Part shown: positions 22,985-30,868 of the stretch, one piece after another
Position numbering within the stretch: position 1 is the first letter of the stretch
Layout of the letters: every line of letters begins with the position of its first letter
Source of the DNA: Lacibacter sp. H407
Lineage (GTDB): Bacteria; Bacteroidota; Bacteroidia; Chitinophagales; Chitinophagaceae
Assembly (NCBI RefSeq): GCF_037892605.1
Contig: NZ_JBBKTU010000001.1
Span: 4,154,001 to 4,218,000 of the forward strand
DNA: 64,000 bases
Reading direction: 5' to 3'
The notes under the pieces: model-generated
Told to the model about the DNA's origin: nothing
What the model saw: the letters and a program-made list of their open reading frames with translations, nothing else
Databases searched by the model: none
Translations under genes and position numbers: made by a program

Positions 22985-25267
22985 TTACAGCGCTTTATAG
23001 TTGATTGTATATTCTGTTCCGGTTTTCACTGTGATCTCGTATACATCATTTCCTTTTGCAACTGCTGTCACATTGTTGCCGGAAGGTTGTGTTTTGCTTT
23101 TGAGACGGATGGTTCCTTCACCAGTTGCAGCTTTGATCTTCACCTGCTCTTTACTTACATACAATTCAATGTCTCCGTTTGGTGTTGGCACTTTGCCCTG
23201 CATCCATTCAAGTCCGCCGAGGTTTGGTTCAACAAGGTACGCCACATAACCCGGTGCAGTTGGTTTTACACCGAGATAATACTTGCCAAGCAAATACAAC
23301 GGACTTGCGCCCCACGCATGACATAAACTTTTGCCAAACTCCCTGCCATACATCGCATAATGTTCTGTCCCTTGTTTGGCTGGATTATATTCTTCCCAGA
23401 AACTCGTTGCACCCAGCTTCAACATACCGCCCCAATAGTCTTTCATTTCTTTCAACACATAATTCTGTTCTCCCAAAGCACACAATGCTTCCAGTTCATA
23501 GAAACGCATATAAGGTGTAGTGATCTTCTGAATATTATCATTCAACAGCACCGAAGTTTTTACCTGTTGCTTTTGCTGCTGATTAAAATAATCGAAGAAG
23601 ATGGAGAACATGTTGGCGTAACGGGTTAAATTCTCTGTTTGCTTACCATCAACACGACTATGCACCAACGCTTGCTTTGTATCGTTCCAGTAAATGCTGA
23701 ATAATTTAGTACTCATATCTGCAGCCAATGTATTGTATTGTGCTGCTGCATCTTTATCATTGGCAATGTTGGCACAAAGAGCCATTGTTTCAAGACTTCG
23801 TGCCAATAGCAACTGTTCAAAACTTACTTCGCCTTTTTTACTGAGACCAGCAGCCCAGTCAATAAAGATCCAGTCGCCGGGCATCCATTCCATTAACCCA
23901 TCTTTGTTACGACGGGCCAGCACATAATCCATCAGTGTTTTCATACGATCATAGTTCTGCGAAATAAAACTCTTATCACCTGTGTAGAGATAATAATCAT
24001 AAATGCCGAGGAACCAGTAAAAGGTATAATCCATAATGGTATTGATATGACCAGTCACCGGATCTTTACCACGCAAGGCATAAATTGTTCTTGTCACTGT
24101 TTCCTTATCGAAATAGAGATAATAATTCATCAGATAGCTCTGGTAAGCATCACCACTCCATACCCAACGGTCACGTTTAATACCATCAATAAAAAACTCT
24201 CTTGTGTTCAGTTCAAATGTATATTTCGCTACATCGTAAATACGATTAATCTCTGCATCGTTACAAGTAAAGCTGCCACGTTGTTTTACGTCGGCATACT
24301 CGTAGAGCATCGAAACCGAATCGAGTATTACACCCGCATCGTATTGCACATTTACAAAACGATAGGCTTTCGACAGCTTCATGGTTTGGTCTTTCTTTAC
24401 TGCATTGCTTACATCTACCCTGTCCAACGCTTCGCAATGTTCGGTTGATAAGGCTTCTTCTTTTGATTCGCCATAGTAAACCGACAACTTACCCTTGCCT
24501 TTTACCCCATGCAGTTTAATAAAGCCGAGAGTTTCTTTTCCAAAATCAACCAGCATGGAGTTCTTTCCTTTTACGGTTGATACTGCTGATTGTTTTTTGA
24601 TCGGCAATGTAAACTGTGAAGGCAATTGTGTAGGCGAATTAAAATTCCAGCTTCCGGCATTGAGCCACTTGGTAGCAGAGATATCGGATGTTTTTCCTGT
24701 TTCATCGATCCACTCTTTGTCTTCGAATGTTACCAACCATGATGCATCCGATACAATTGTTTTTCCTTTTACATAAATGGCAGGCACGTTGGCCTGGTTA
24801 AAAACTTTGATATTGATCTTATGTTTACCTGCCGGAACAGTAATGCGTTTCGGACTTCCTTCAAATGCTTTGCCATCGAGCTTTACATTGTATTCGCCTT
24901 CTACATAAATATCAACTGTTTCAGGTGCAGGCACATCAAACACTTTATGAAAATCCATAAGCACATAATGGTTATCCATTTTCCAGAACACGGGAAAGAA
25001 CGTGCCACGTTCGGTACGACGGTTCTGTACTTTGTTTGAAAGATTTATTTCAAAATCGCCGGGATACCAGATCCAGGTTTGAGCGTTGCTTTGAACCACA
25101 GAGGCACAGAGGACACAGAGAAACACAAAGGCTTTACTTCGTGAAACTTTATGACTTTGAGTCTTAGTTGTACTATTCGCTGCATAACGAACAGAACGTA
25201 CAAGTGAGTGACACAACCGAAGTATCATAGTAGCAATAGAGCTGGTGAGCAAAATATTCTTCTTCAT
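22985..25267 (-). CDS. Secreted GH78-like alpha-L-rhamnosidase
   Basis: 760 residues. After a long leader come beta-sandwich domains (VDIYVEGEYNVKLDGK; LVDFGKETLGFIKLHG; KAYRFVNVQYDAG) and an (alpha/alpha)6 barrel with REFFIDGIKRDRWVWSGDAYQ, GLMEWMPGDWIF, ATSFWEEYNP and LCHAWGASPLYLL. A C-terminal beta domain (GLEWMQGKVPTPNGDIEL) ends it. This is the GH78 layout. The usual DCPxRE motif is altered to DGIKRD, so the general acid may be Asp, or the specificity may differ. The ATG at 25267 is 2 bp after the transporter stop. The first 63 residues are built from two repeats: RLCHSLVRSV from family 2, then STTKTQSHK and FVFLCVLCASVVQSNAQ from family 1. The signal core thus begins only near residue 47. 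Confidence 0.82.
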   Translation of the reverse strand: MKKNILLTSSIATMILRLCHSLVRSVRYAANSTTKTQSHKVSRSKAFVFLCVLCASVVQSNAQTWIWYPGDFEINLSNKVQNRRTERGTFFPVFWKMDNHYVLMDFHKVFDVPAPETVDIYVEGEYNVKLDGKAFEGSPKRITVPAGKHKINIKVFNQANVPAIYVKGKTIVSDASWLVTFEDKEWIDETGKTSDISATKWLNAGSWNFNSPTQLPSQFTLPIKKQSAVSTVKGKNSMLVDFGKETLGFIKLHGVKGKGKLSVYYGESKEEALSTEHCEALDRVDVSNAVKKDQTMKLSKAYRFVNVQYDAGVILDSVSMLYEYADVKQRGSFTCNDAEINRIYDVAKYTFELNTREFFIDGIKRDRWVWSGDAYQSYLMNYYLYFDKETVTRTIYALRGKDPVTGHINTIMDYTFYWFLGIYDYYLYTGDKSFISQNYDRMKTLMDYVLARRNKDGLMEWMPGDWIFIDWAAGLSKKGEVSFEQLLLARSLETMALCANIANDKDAAAQYNTLAADMSTKLFSIYWNDTKQALVHSRVDGKQTENLTRYANMFSIFFDYFNQQQKQQVKTSVLLNDNIQKITTPYMRFYELEALCALGEQNYVLKEMKDYWGGMLKLGATSFWEEYNPAKQGTEHYAMYGREFGKSLCHAWGASPLYLLGKYYLGVKPTAPGYVAYLVEPNLGGLEWMQGKVPTPNGDIELYVSKEQVKIKAATGEGTIRLKSKTQPSGNNVTAVAKGNDVYEITVKTGTEYTINYKAL
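25093..25170. repeat. Dispersed repeat, family 1 (copy d, right arm decayed)
   Basis: GAACCACAGAGGCACAGAGG begins the left arm; the right arm is weaker (ATGACTTTGAGTCTTAGTTG). It encodes the signal peptide of the GH78-like protein. Confidence 0.78.
25192..25238. repeat. Dispersed repeat, family 2
   Basis: On the minus strand it reads GCTACTATGATACTTCGG then TTGTGTCACTCACTTGTAC. It lies within the first 25 codons of the GH78-like gene and is also seen at 18351, 26887, 33160 and 35891. Confidence 0.65.
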
Positions 25268-25269
25268 AT

Positions 25270-26859
25270 TTAATGACCATTGAAAATAATGTAAAGAGAT
25301 AGTATAACAAGTCCTAATAAAACAAACAGAATCTTTACCTGCTTATCTGTTTTTGGTAAAGGCGCTGTTTCGATGGCGGCCGTTACTTTGTTTTTATCTA
25401 CCAATGAAATGACGATAGCTGCGACAAACAAAACAAGGAATATATAGAACGAGATGAGGAAATAATGAGGCCACCATGTGTTTTCGCCTGTTGCAGCATC
25501 GGGAGGTAATATCCACAAGTTGAGCATACCAACAAACAAGCTGAATGCAGAACCGACTGATAAAATTAAATTCACGGCCAGCTTGGTTGTGCGTTTCCAG
25601 AATACACTCAATAAAAAAGTAACTGCTAATGGCGGTGCGAGGTAACCAAGTATCGATTGAAAAATATCGAACAGCGTTTTACCTTTTACATTATCCAACG
25701 CAATAGCCATTAACACAGCAAGCACACAACCTGCAATAACAGTGTAGCGACCAACATTGATCTGTTGTTTCACAGTTGCCTTTGGATTGATATTGTTGAC
25801 ATAAATATCTTTTGTAAACACCGTGCTCAATGCATTCAAGGAGGAACCAATGGTTGCCACCAATACAGCGATCAACACACAAATCACCAACCCATTCAAT
25901 CCTGAAGGAAAGAGATTTGTTACCATCGTCATGTAGGCTAACTTATCATCAGTTAAATCGGGGAACAATGCAAAGCACAAAATGCCCGGTAGAATAAACA
26001 TGGGTAATGCCAATACTTTTAACCAGCCGATAAAGTTTACACCGAGCTGTCCCTGTTTTAAATTCTTTGCACCCAATACACTTTGCACCATACTCTGATC
26101 GGTACAGAAAAATGCAACGGCTGATACCGGATAACCCAGCAACAATGCGTGCCACGGATAACCGGGATCGGTTGCTGGATGAATTAAATTCCAGAAATGA
26201 CTAGGTGTTTTGGCAATTAAGGCAGAAATTCCACCAAGCTTTTGCAAACCGATAAACGTTAGTGCCAGAGAAACGATGATCAATAAGATCATTTGAAACA
26301 CATTCACTTTTGCAATAGCTTTTAAACCACCCATGTAGGTAAACAAACCGGAGAATGCAACGAGCACTATTGTTGATTGCCACATGGGTATACCTAATAT
26401 TTGCCGAACTAAAATTCCGCCGCTGAATAAACCAAGGCTCAGCCAGCTGATGAGAATTTTTATCAATGCATAGCCTGCTAAAATATCCTGTGTACTTTTT
26501 CCATAACGTTTGCCCATAAACTCGGGCATGGTACTTACCTTACTTGCAATGTAACGTGGAGCAAACACCATTGCCAGCAGCGTTAAAAAAACAAACGCAT
26601 ACCATTCAAAATTTCCACCCACGATACCTGCCGAAAAACCAATGCTTGCAAATGCAAGTAATGATGAAGGGCCAACATTTGTTCCCCACATGTTGAACCC
26701 AATGTTGTACCAGTTGAGCGAATTGCCAGCCATGAACAGCGTTTCATCTTTTTTCTTGTTGCGGAAACTGGCGATATAACCAATAGCCAGCAACGCAATA
26801 AGATAAATTGCGACAATGGCAAAATCAATTTGCGTAAGCTTATCGTAAATTTTATTCAT
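25270..26859 (-). CDS. Sodium/solute symporter (SSS family), first copy
   Basis: 529 residues with about 13-14 transmembrane segments, an inner-membrane sodium-coupled sugar or organic-anion importer. SSS features include DFAIVAIYLIALLAIGYIAS, MAGNSLNWYNIGFNMWGTNV, FSGLFTYMGGLKAIAKVNVFQ, FCTDQSMVQSVLGAKNLKQG and ATIGSSLNALSTVFTKDIY. The helices and QRxLxA-like loop (QSVLGAK) resemble the SGLT/sugar branch. In a pectin locus it likely imports a released monosaccharide such as rhamnose, arabinose, galactose or apiose; which one is unknown. It ends 2 bp before the GH78-like gene and follows the Gfo/Idh gene across a repeat-filled 133-bp gap. Confidence 0.9.
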   Translation of the reverse strand: MNKIYDKLTQIDFAIVAIYLIALLAIGYIASFRNKKKDETLFMAGNSLNWYNIGFNMWGTNVGPSSLLAFASIGFSAGIVGGNFEWYAFVFLTLLAMVFAPRYIASKVSTMPEFMGKRYGKSTQDILAGYALIKILISWLSLGLFSGGILVRQILGIPMWQSTIVLVAFSGLFTYMGGLKAIAKVNVFQMILLIIVSLALTFIGLQKLGGISALIAKTPSHFWNLIHPATDPGYPWHALLLGYPVSAVAFFCTDQSMVQSVLGAKNLKQGQLGVNFIGWLKVLALPMFILPGILCFALFPDLTDDKLAYMTMVTNLFPSGLNGLVICVLIAVLVATIGSSLNALSTVFTKDIYVNNINPKATVKQQINVGRYTVIAGCVLAVLMAIALDNVKGKTLFDIFQSILGYLAPPLAVTFLLSVFWKRTTKLAVNLILSVGSAFSLFVGMLNLWILPPDAATGENTWWPHYFLISFYIFLVLFVAAIVISLVDKNKVTAAIETAPLPKTDKQVKILFVLLGLVILSLYIIFNGH

Positions 26860-26886
26860 TGATTTTTTGTTACCTGCTCTTGTGCT

Positions 26887-26923
26887 TGTTGCATCTTCGT
26901 TGTGTCACTCACTTCCTCGTCTT
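26887..26923. repeat. Dispersed repeat, family 2 (diverged copy)
   Basis: GTTGTGTCACTCACTTCC matches the family 2 variant at 25192-25238. It fills part of the gap before the SSS gene. Confidence 0.5.
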
Positions 26924-26945
26924 GTTATTTATTCACCAATTATCT

Positions 26946-27018
26946 GAACCGGGATTCATGGGATTGTTTTGATTTATAGGATTTAATTCCTGTTAATCCC
27001 ACAAATCCAATAAATCAT
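26946..27018. repeat. Dispersed repeat, family 4 (GGATT/AATCC palindrome)
   Basis: GGGATTCATGGGATT on the left pairs loosely with TTAATCCCACAAATCC on the right. A half copy is at 44190-44218 (AAATCCTGTAAATCCCGG). It overlaps the 3' end of the Gfo/Idh gene and encodes its DLLDLWD-stop tail. Confidence 0.7.
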
Positions 27019-28072
27019 AGTTCTGACAAATGTCTTTGATCTTTACTGGCGCACCGGTTTTCAAACTCTTATCCATTGCCTGCAGCAACGCCACGGTTCC
27101 AATTCCTTCCTGCATGTTGGGATAAGCGGTGAAATTTTGTTCAATTGAATCAACAAAGTATTCCAGGTAATTCTGGTACTCTCCTGCATGATGACTCTGA
27201 CCTTCGAAACGGAAATAGTATTTCAATGTGCTGTCACCCCAATGAATAATTTTTTCTTCACCTGTTTTGTCGGTGATGGAATAACGCAGCTCATGATAAT
27301 CGGCCTGTGATGCTCCTAATGTACCACGCAGCACACAGCTCATGCCACTATCCCGTTTAGTTGGTTGTGTTGGGCCTGTGTAACTTCCGCTCACTCTTGC
27401 AATACGACCATCGGTTGCTTTGAAGATGAAGTGCATTGTATCTTCGTTTTTCAAACCTGCAGTTTTTCCATTGCTGCTGATCATACCATAGCCCATCACT
27501 TCTTCAATGTTGGGCAAATACCAACGGATAAAATCTACAGGATGACTTAATCCACCATACAACCATTTGAATGAATCTTCCAATGCCCATTTCTTTTCCA
27601 AAAACCAACGATGATCGGCGTTGTAATGACTTTCGATTGTGATGAGTTCACCGATCTCTCCTGCTTCAAAATCTTTGCGTTGACGTTTGTATGGTTCAAA
27701 GAAACGTGAGCTTTGTCCAACGAAAACTTTTTTACCTGTTTGCAGTTGCAACTCCAGTAATTCTTTTGCCCTGCTCAAATCATCGATAAATGGTTTTGTG
27801 CACACTACATGCTTTCCATGTAGCAATGCCTGTTTGATATGATCGGCATGCAGATGATCGGGAGTATAAATTGCAATGATGTCGATCTCTTCATCGTTGA
27901 GCAGATCTTCGTAGTTGGTTGTATAACTATTAAAATCAAATTCCTTGCAACGTTGTTTGCATAACTCTTCATTGCGATCGCAAATGATTTTGAGATGCAG
28001 CTTTTTGCTTTGCAAAGCTGCACTCATGGTACTGCGGCCTTCACCAACTCCTAAAATTCCGATAGTCAACAT
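26993..28072 (-). CDS. Gfo/Idh/MocA-family NAD(P)-dependent sugar dehydrogenase
   Basis: 359 residues, cytoplasmic, no signal peptide. The Rossmann start TIGILGVGEGRSTMSAAL is followed by DIIAIYTPDHLHADHIKQAL and HVVCTKPF (the Lys-Pro motif with the active-site Lys). The second domain contains ESHYNADHRWFLEKKWALED and GGLSHPVDFIRWYLP. This family oxidises sugars, sugar acids, inositols and lactone precursors; D-apiose dehydrogenase of the apiose pathway belongs to it. Its place in the same direction, upstream of an SSS symporter, rhamnosidase, arabinofuranosidase, RuBisCO-like protein and kinase, makes it a candidate for the first oxidation step of that module. Substrate is not proven. The last eight codons and stop come from a dispersed repeat. 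Confidence 0.87.
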   Translation of the reverse strand: MLTIGILGVGEGRSTMSAALQSKKLHLKIICDRNEELCKQRCKEFDFNSYTTNYEDLLNDEEIDIIAIYTPDHLHADHIKQALLHGKHVVCTKPFIDDLSRAKELLELQLQTGKKVFVGQSSRFFEPYKRQRKDFEAGEIGELITIESHYNADHRWFLEKKWALEDSFKWLYGGLSHPVDFIRWYLPNIEEVMGYGMISSNGKTAGLKNEDTMHFIFKATDGRIARVSGSYTGPTQPTKRDSGMSCVLRGTLGASQADYHELRYSITDKTGEEKIIHWGDSTLKYYFRFEGQSHHAGEYQNYLEYFVDSIEQNFTAYPNMQEGIGTVALLQAMDKSLKTGAPVKIKDICQNYDLLDLWD

Positions 28073-28099
28073 AATTCGTTCGATTTATATATTTCAACT

Positions 28100-28180
28100 A
28101 AACCGCTGCCGAGGTTTGCAACCGCCGTCAGGGTTACTCATCATTCATCATTCATCACTCATTATTCATTATTCATTTGC
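28100..28180. repeat. AACCGC/GGTT repeat (family 5) followed by a CATTCATCA-type tract
   Basis: 28100-28135 contains two back-to-back AACCGC...GGTT palindromes; a shorter copy is at 46044-46059. From 28136 the tract repeats ATTCATCA and ATTATTCATT and runs into the beta-helix gene, supplying its MNNE-stop end. The tract resembles those at 18397 and 35937. Confidence 0.65.
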
Positions 28181-30675
28181 TTCAAGAACACCCAAGTCTC
28201 ACCCGGCTTTGTTCCTTTAATTCCTTCCTGATATTTTTTCATGATCTTATTCCAATCATCTACCCGTGGATTGTTGACTGTTGTTCTTGGATTCAACTTA
28301 TCCAAACTCTCTCCTTTGGGTATACTGATGATCAACATCAACTTTCGTCCATTTCTGAACAGCAATAATTGTTGAAAATCGGCATTGCAAAAACCTTTTG
28401 AGATCTCCGGCCATTTTTCAAACTGTATGGCATGATAGTTTAGATATTCTTTCTGCATCTTTTCATCAGCAACAAGATTTGCAGTGAGGATGATATTCTC
28501 CCACTCCTTCGAAACTGTTTTATCCGTACAATGTTTTTTCTTGCTGTATTCGTAAAACATGTCGTGATAAACTCTTACTTCTGCTTCTGGAAAATTATTT
28601 GCAATGCGGCCCTGCATCACGCCAATGTCCTGCACTTTATCAAAGATGACATAATGATTCTGCCAATGATAAATGGCATTGCTGTCCATGTTATTCTTCG
28701 CCAGCAATTCTTTCAGTTTGGGTAAATTCAACTGCATGCCATCTTTCACCACCAGTTCAACTACTTCGTTATGTTCTTCGTTGATGATACCTGTCTTTGC
28801 AGTTTTGTTAGCGGTCAAATATTGAAAGCTCTTCCCCAGCCCTGCATTTTGCTTTACACTATCGTGCACTTGTGGACCATTATTGCTCCACACATTGCCC
28901 GGACCATTGGCATTCTGTAAATACTTCTGAGAAGGCGTCCAGTTATTTTTTACATTGAAATGCGATGAACCTTCATCTGTATAAATATAAAACCAGTGTG
29001 ATGGCAAATGAGCAATGGGCGATTTATAAATACTGTCGATGTAATTATCTTCAATAATGGAATTCTGTTGTGCACTCAATGTATAAATACCGGCGCAATC
29101 ATAATTCCATTTGCCGTAATGATGAATCTTGTTAGCAACGATCCTGTTATCCTTCATCATATTCTGATCGGGTGACCATCCCCAACCTAAACTGATACCG
29201 CTGTACGATACGTTTTCAATTTCATTATGACGGATACTTGTTCTGCTCACAAAACCACAGCCAATACCTACAGCACCCCAGTCTTCATTCGTGGCATTTG
29301 TAATAAAATTATTTTCAACAAAAATCACATCGCATTTCTCTCGGTTATCTTTCGGATCAAAGGGCAAATGAATTTCTCTACCTTCATCACCATAATTACC
29401 AGCGAGTATAGCCGTGCCACCAATATCACTGAACAAATTATTCTTCGTCATATTATCCTGCACTCCTTTTTTCAAATCAATACCAGTTGCAGCTAAGTGA
29501 AGGAAAGAACAGTTCTTGATTCTTGTACGAATAGCATAACTCAATTCCACTGCAGCTGCTTGTCTGCCCACCCATGCCTGGTTATCTAATCCCGGTTTCT
29601 CTTTTGTACCTACAGGTCTTAATTTGTATGCTTCCGTCATATACAAACCTACCTGATGCGGCACATGTCCTTGCAGCGACGGACGCAACCAACCGGTATG
29701 CTGAAAAGAAATTCCTTCGATGACCAAATTCTTAACAAGGTTATCAATTGTTCCTTCAACACTGATCAATGTTTCTGTAAATGGCGCTACTGCTTTTGCA
29801 GTTGCTAAATTTTCATTGTTGCGTGGCCAGTAATAAATTTTCTTATTGGCTTTATCTAAATACCATTCACCGGGTTCATCTAAAAACTGAATGGCATTCG
29901 TTAAATAAAAAGCCGAGTTGCCGGTTTCTTTACTCAGCCAGGGCGCAGGCCATGGATGTTCGTTTTGTATTTTACTTTCGGGTTGATGAAAAAACAGTTT
30001 CGTACTGTCGCCCATCACCTGTACTTTCTTCACCCGCAGGTTGGCAATCTCCCACCATTGATGAATAAATAATTCAAGGCCGTTTGTTTTTTCTAAGTTG
30101 ATAAATGGAAGTGTTGGTATCACACATGCCGCTTCTGCTTTGTTCCAGTTCAAAATGCGGAGCATCGCATCGCCATTGGAAGATTTAGCCCGCACTGCTT
30201 TCACATCATTCACCCACAATTGGCGAAAGTTAAAATCGCTGCCATTGACCTGCGGCACATCGGCGACCCAAATTTTTGACTGACTATTTTTTTGCAACCC
30301 ATTGACAGCAGTTGTTACTTTCTTCCAATTGCGGATTTGTACACCGCCGCTTAAAATAGGATTTTCGTTTGGGGCTGCTTCAATATAGGTGGAACTTTCA
30401 CGTGTACCGCTATCTTCCGGTTTTATAACAATGGTTTCCAGAACCTGATAATTACCACCCCGTAAAATAATATGAATACCGTCTTTAATCGTCGCATCAT
30501 TCAACCTGCGCAATTCCCTTGCTTTACGTAACGCCATGTTGAGTGTGGCAAAAGGTTTTTCTTTTGAACCATCATTACGATCGGAACCAGTGGGGGAAAC
30601 ATAAATGTCTGCAGCTGCCACAAATTGGGCAACCAGTAAAAAACAGATAAACAGGCAGGAGTGCAATCGTTTCAT
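28162..30675 (-). CDS. Secreted parallel beta-helix enzyme (GH141/GH120-like) fused to an L-rhamnose mutarotase-like domain
   Basis: 837 residues with signal peptide CLFICFLLVAQFVAAAD. The N-terminal part (about 22-620) is a right-handed beta-helix starting DIYVSPTGSDRNDGSKEKPF, with YIEAAPNENPILSGGVQIRN, DCAGIYTLSAQQNSIIEDNY and IAHLPSHWFYIYTDEGSSH. This layout is seen in GH120 and in GH141 enzymes, some from rhamnogalacturonan II loci. The last 100 residues or so look like the L-rhamnose mutarotase family: EYLNYHAIQFEKWPEISKGF (His748, Trp755-Pro756-Glu757) and KPGETWVFLKQM. A ferredoxin-like segment around 620-720 may be a second diverged copy. Mutarotases are normally separate cytoplasmic proteins, so a secreted fusion is unusual. 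Family assignment of the beta-helix is tentative. Confidence 0.78.
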   Translation of the reverse strand: MKRLHSCLFICFLLVAQFVAAADIYVSPTGSDRNDGSKEKPFATLNMALRKARELRRLNDATIKDGIHIILRGGNYQVLETIVIKPEDSGTRESSTYIEAAPNENPILSGGVQIRNWKKVTTAVNGLQKNSQSKIWVADVPQVNGSDFNFRQLWVNDVKAVRAKSSNGDAMLRILNWNKAEAACVIPTLPFINLEKTNGLELFIHQWWEIANLRVKKVQVMGDSTKLFFHQPESKIQNEHPWPAPWLSKETGNSAFYLTNAIQFLDEPGEWYLDKANKKIYYWPRNNENLATAKAVAPFTETLISVEGTIDNLVKNLVIEGISFQHTGWLRPSLQGHVPHQVGLYMTEAYKLRPVGTKEKPGLDNQAWVGRQAAAVELSYAIRTRIKNCSFLHLAATGIDLKKGVQDNMTKNNLFSDIGGTAILAGNYGDEGREIHLPFDPKDNREKCDVIFVENNFITNATNEDWGAVGIGCGFVSRTSIRHNEIENVSYSGISLGWGWSPDQNMMKDNRIVANKIHHYGKWNYDCAGIYTLSAQQNSIIEDNYIDSIYKSPIAHLPSHWFYIYTDEGSSHFNVKNNWTPSQKYLQNANGPGNVWSNNGPQVHDSVKQNAGLGKSFQYLTANKTAKTGIINEEHNEVVELVVKDGMQLNLPKLKELLAKNNMDSNAIYHWQNHYVIFDKVQDIGVMQGRIANNFPEAEVRVYHDMFYEYSKKKHCTDKTVSKEWENIILTANLVADEKMQKEYLNYHAIQFEKWPEISKGFCNADFQQLLLFRNGRKLMLIISIPKGESLDKLNPRTTVNNPRVDDWNKIMKKYQEGIKGTKPGETWVFLKQMNNE

Positions 30676-30729
30676 TCCAAATACAGTTGGCGCTTTCTAA
30701 CCTGCCTCAAAAGCAGGCCTTTACGCTGA

Positions 30730-30737
30730 TAAATGTA
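30730..30737 (-). promoter_or_regulatory. -7 promoter element candidate upstream of the beta-helix/mutarotase gene
   Basis: On the minus strand TACATTTA matches 7 of 8 of TAnnTTTG. It lies 55 bp before the ATG at 30675, in a 193-bp gap, the longest inside the minus-strand block. A new transcript for the genes to the left could start here. Confidence 0.3.
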
Positions 30738-30868
30738 CCCTTGTTTGCGCCCCTTAAAAATGTGTGTATTTGCTATAATGATGGACGATTTTCCTGTTTT
30801 GGGGCTCGCCGGGAAGTTGGTAAGGCGTGAAGAAAACAATTCAGCCCGGTAGCGCCCTGCTAAATGTA

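Noticed and set aside
30711-30729. CCTGC...GCAGG hairpin before the beta-helix gene as a terminator
   Set aside because: The stem is only 5 bp and no T-run follows on the transcribed strand.
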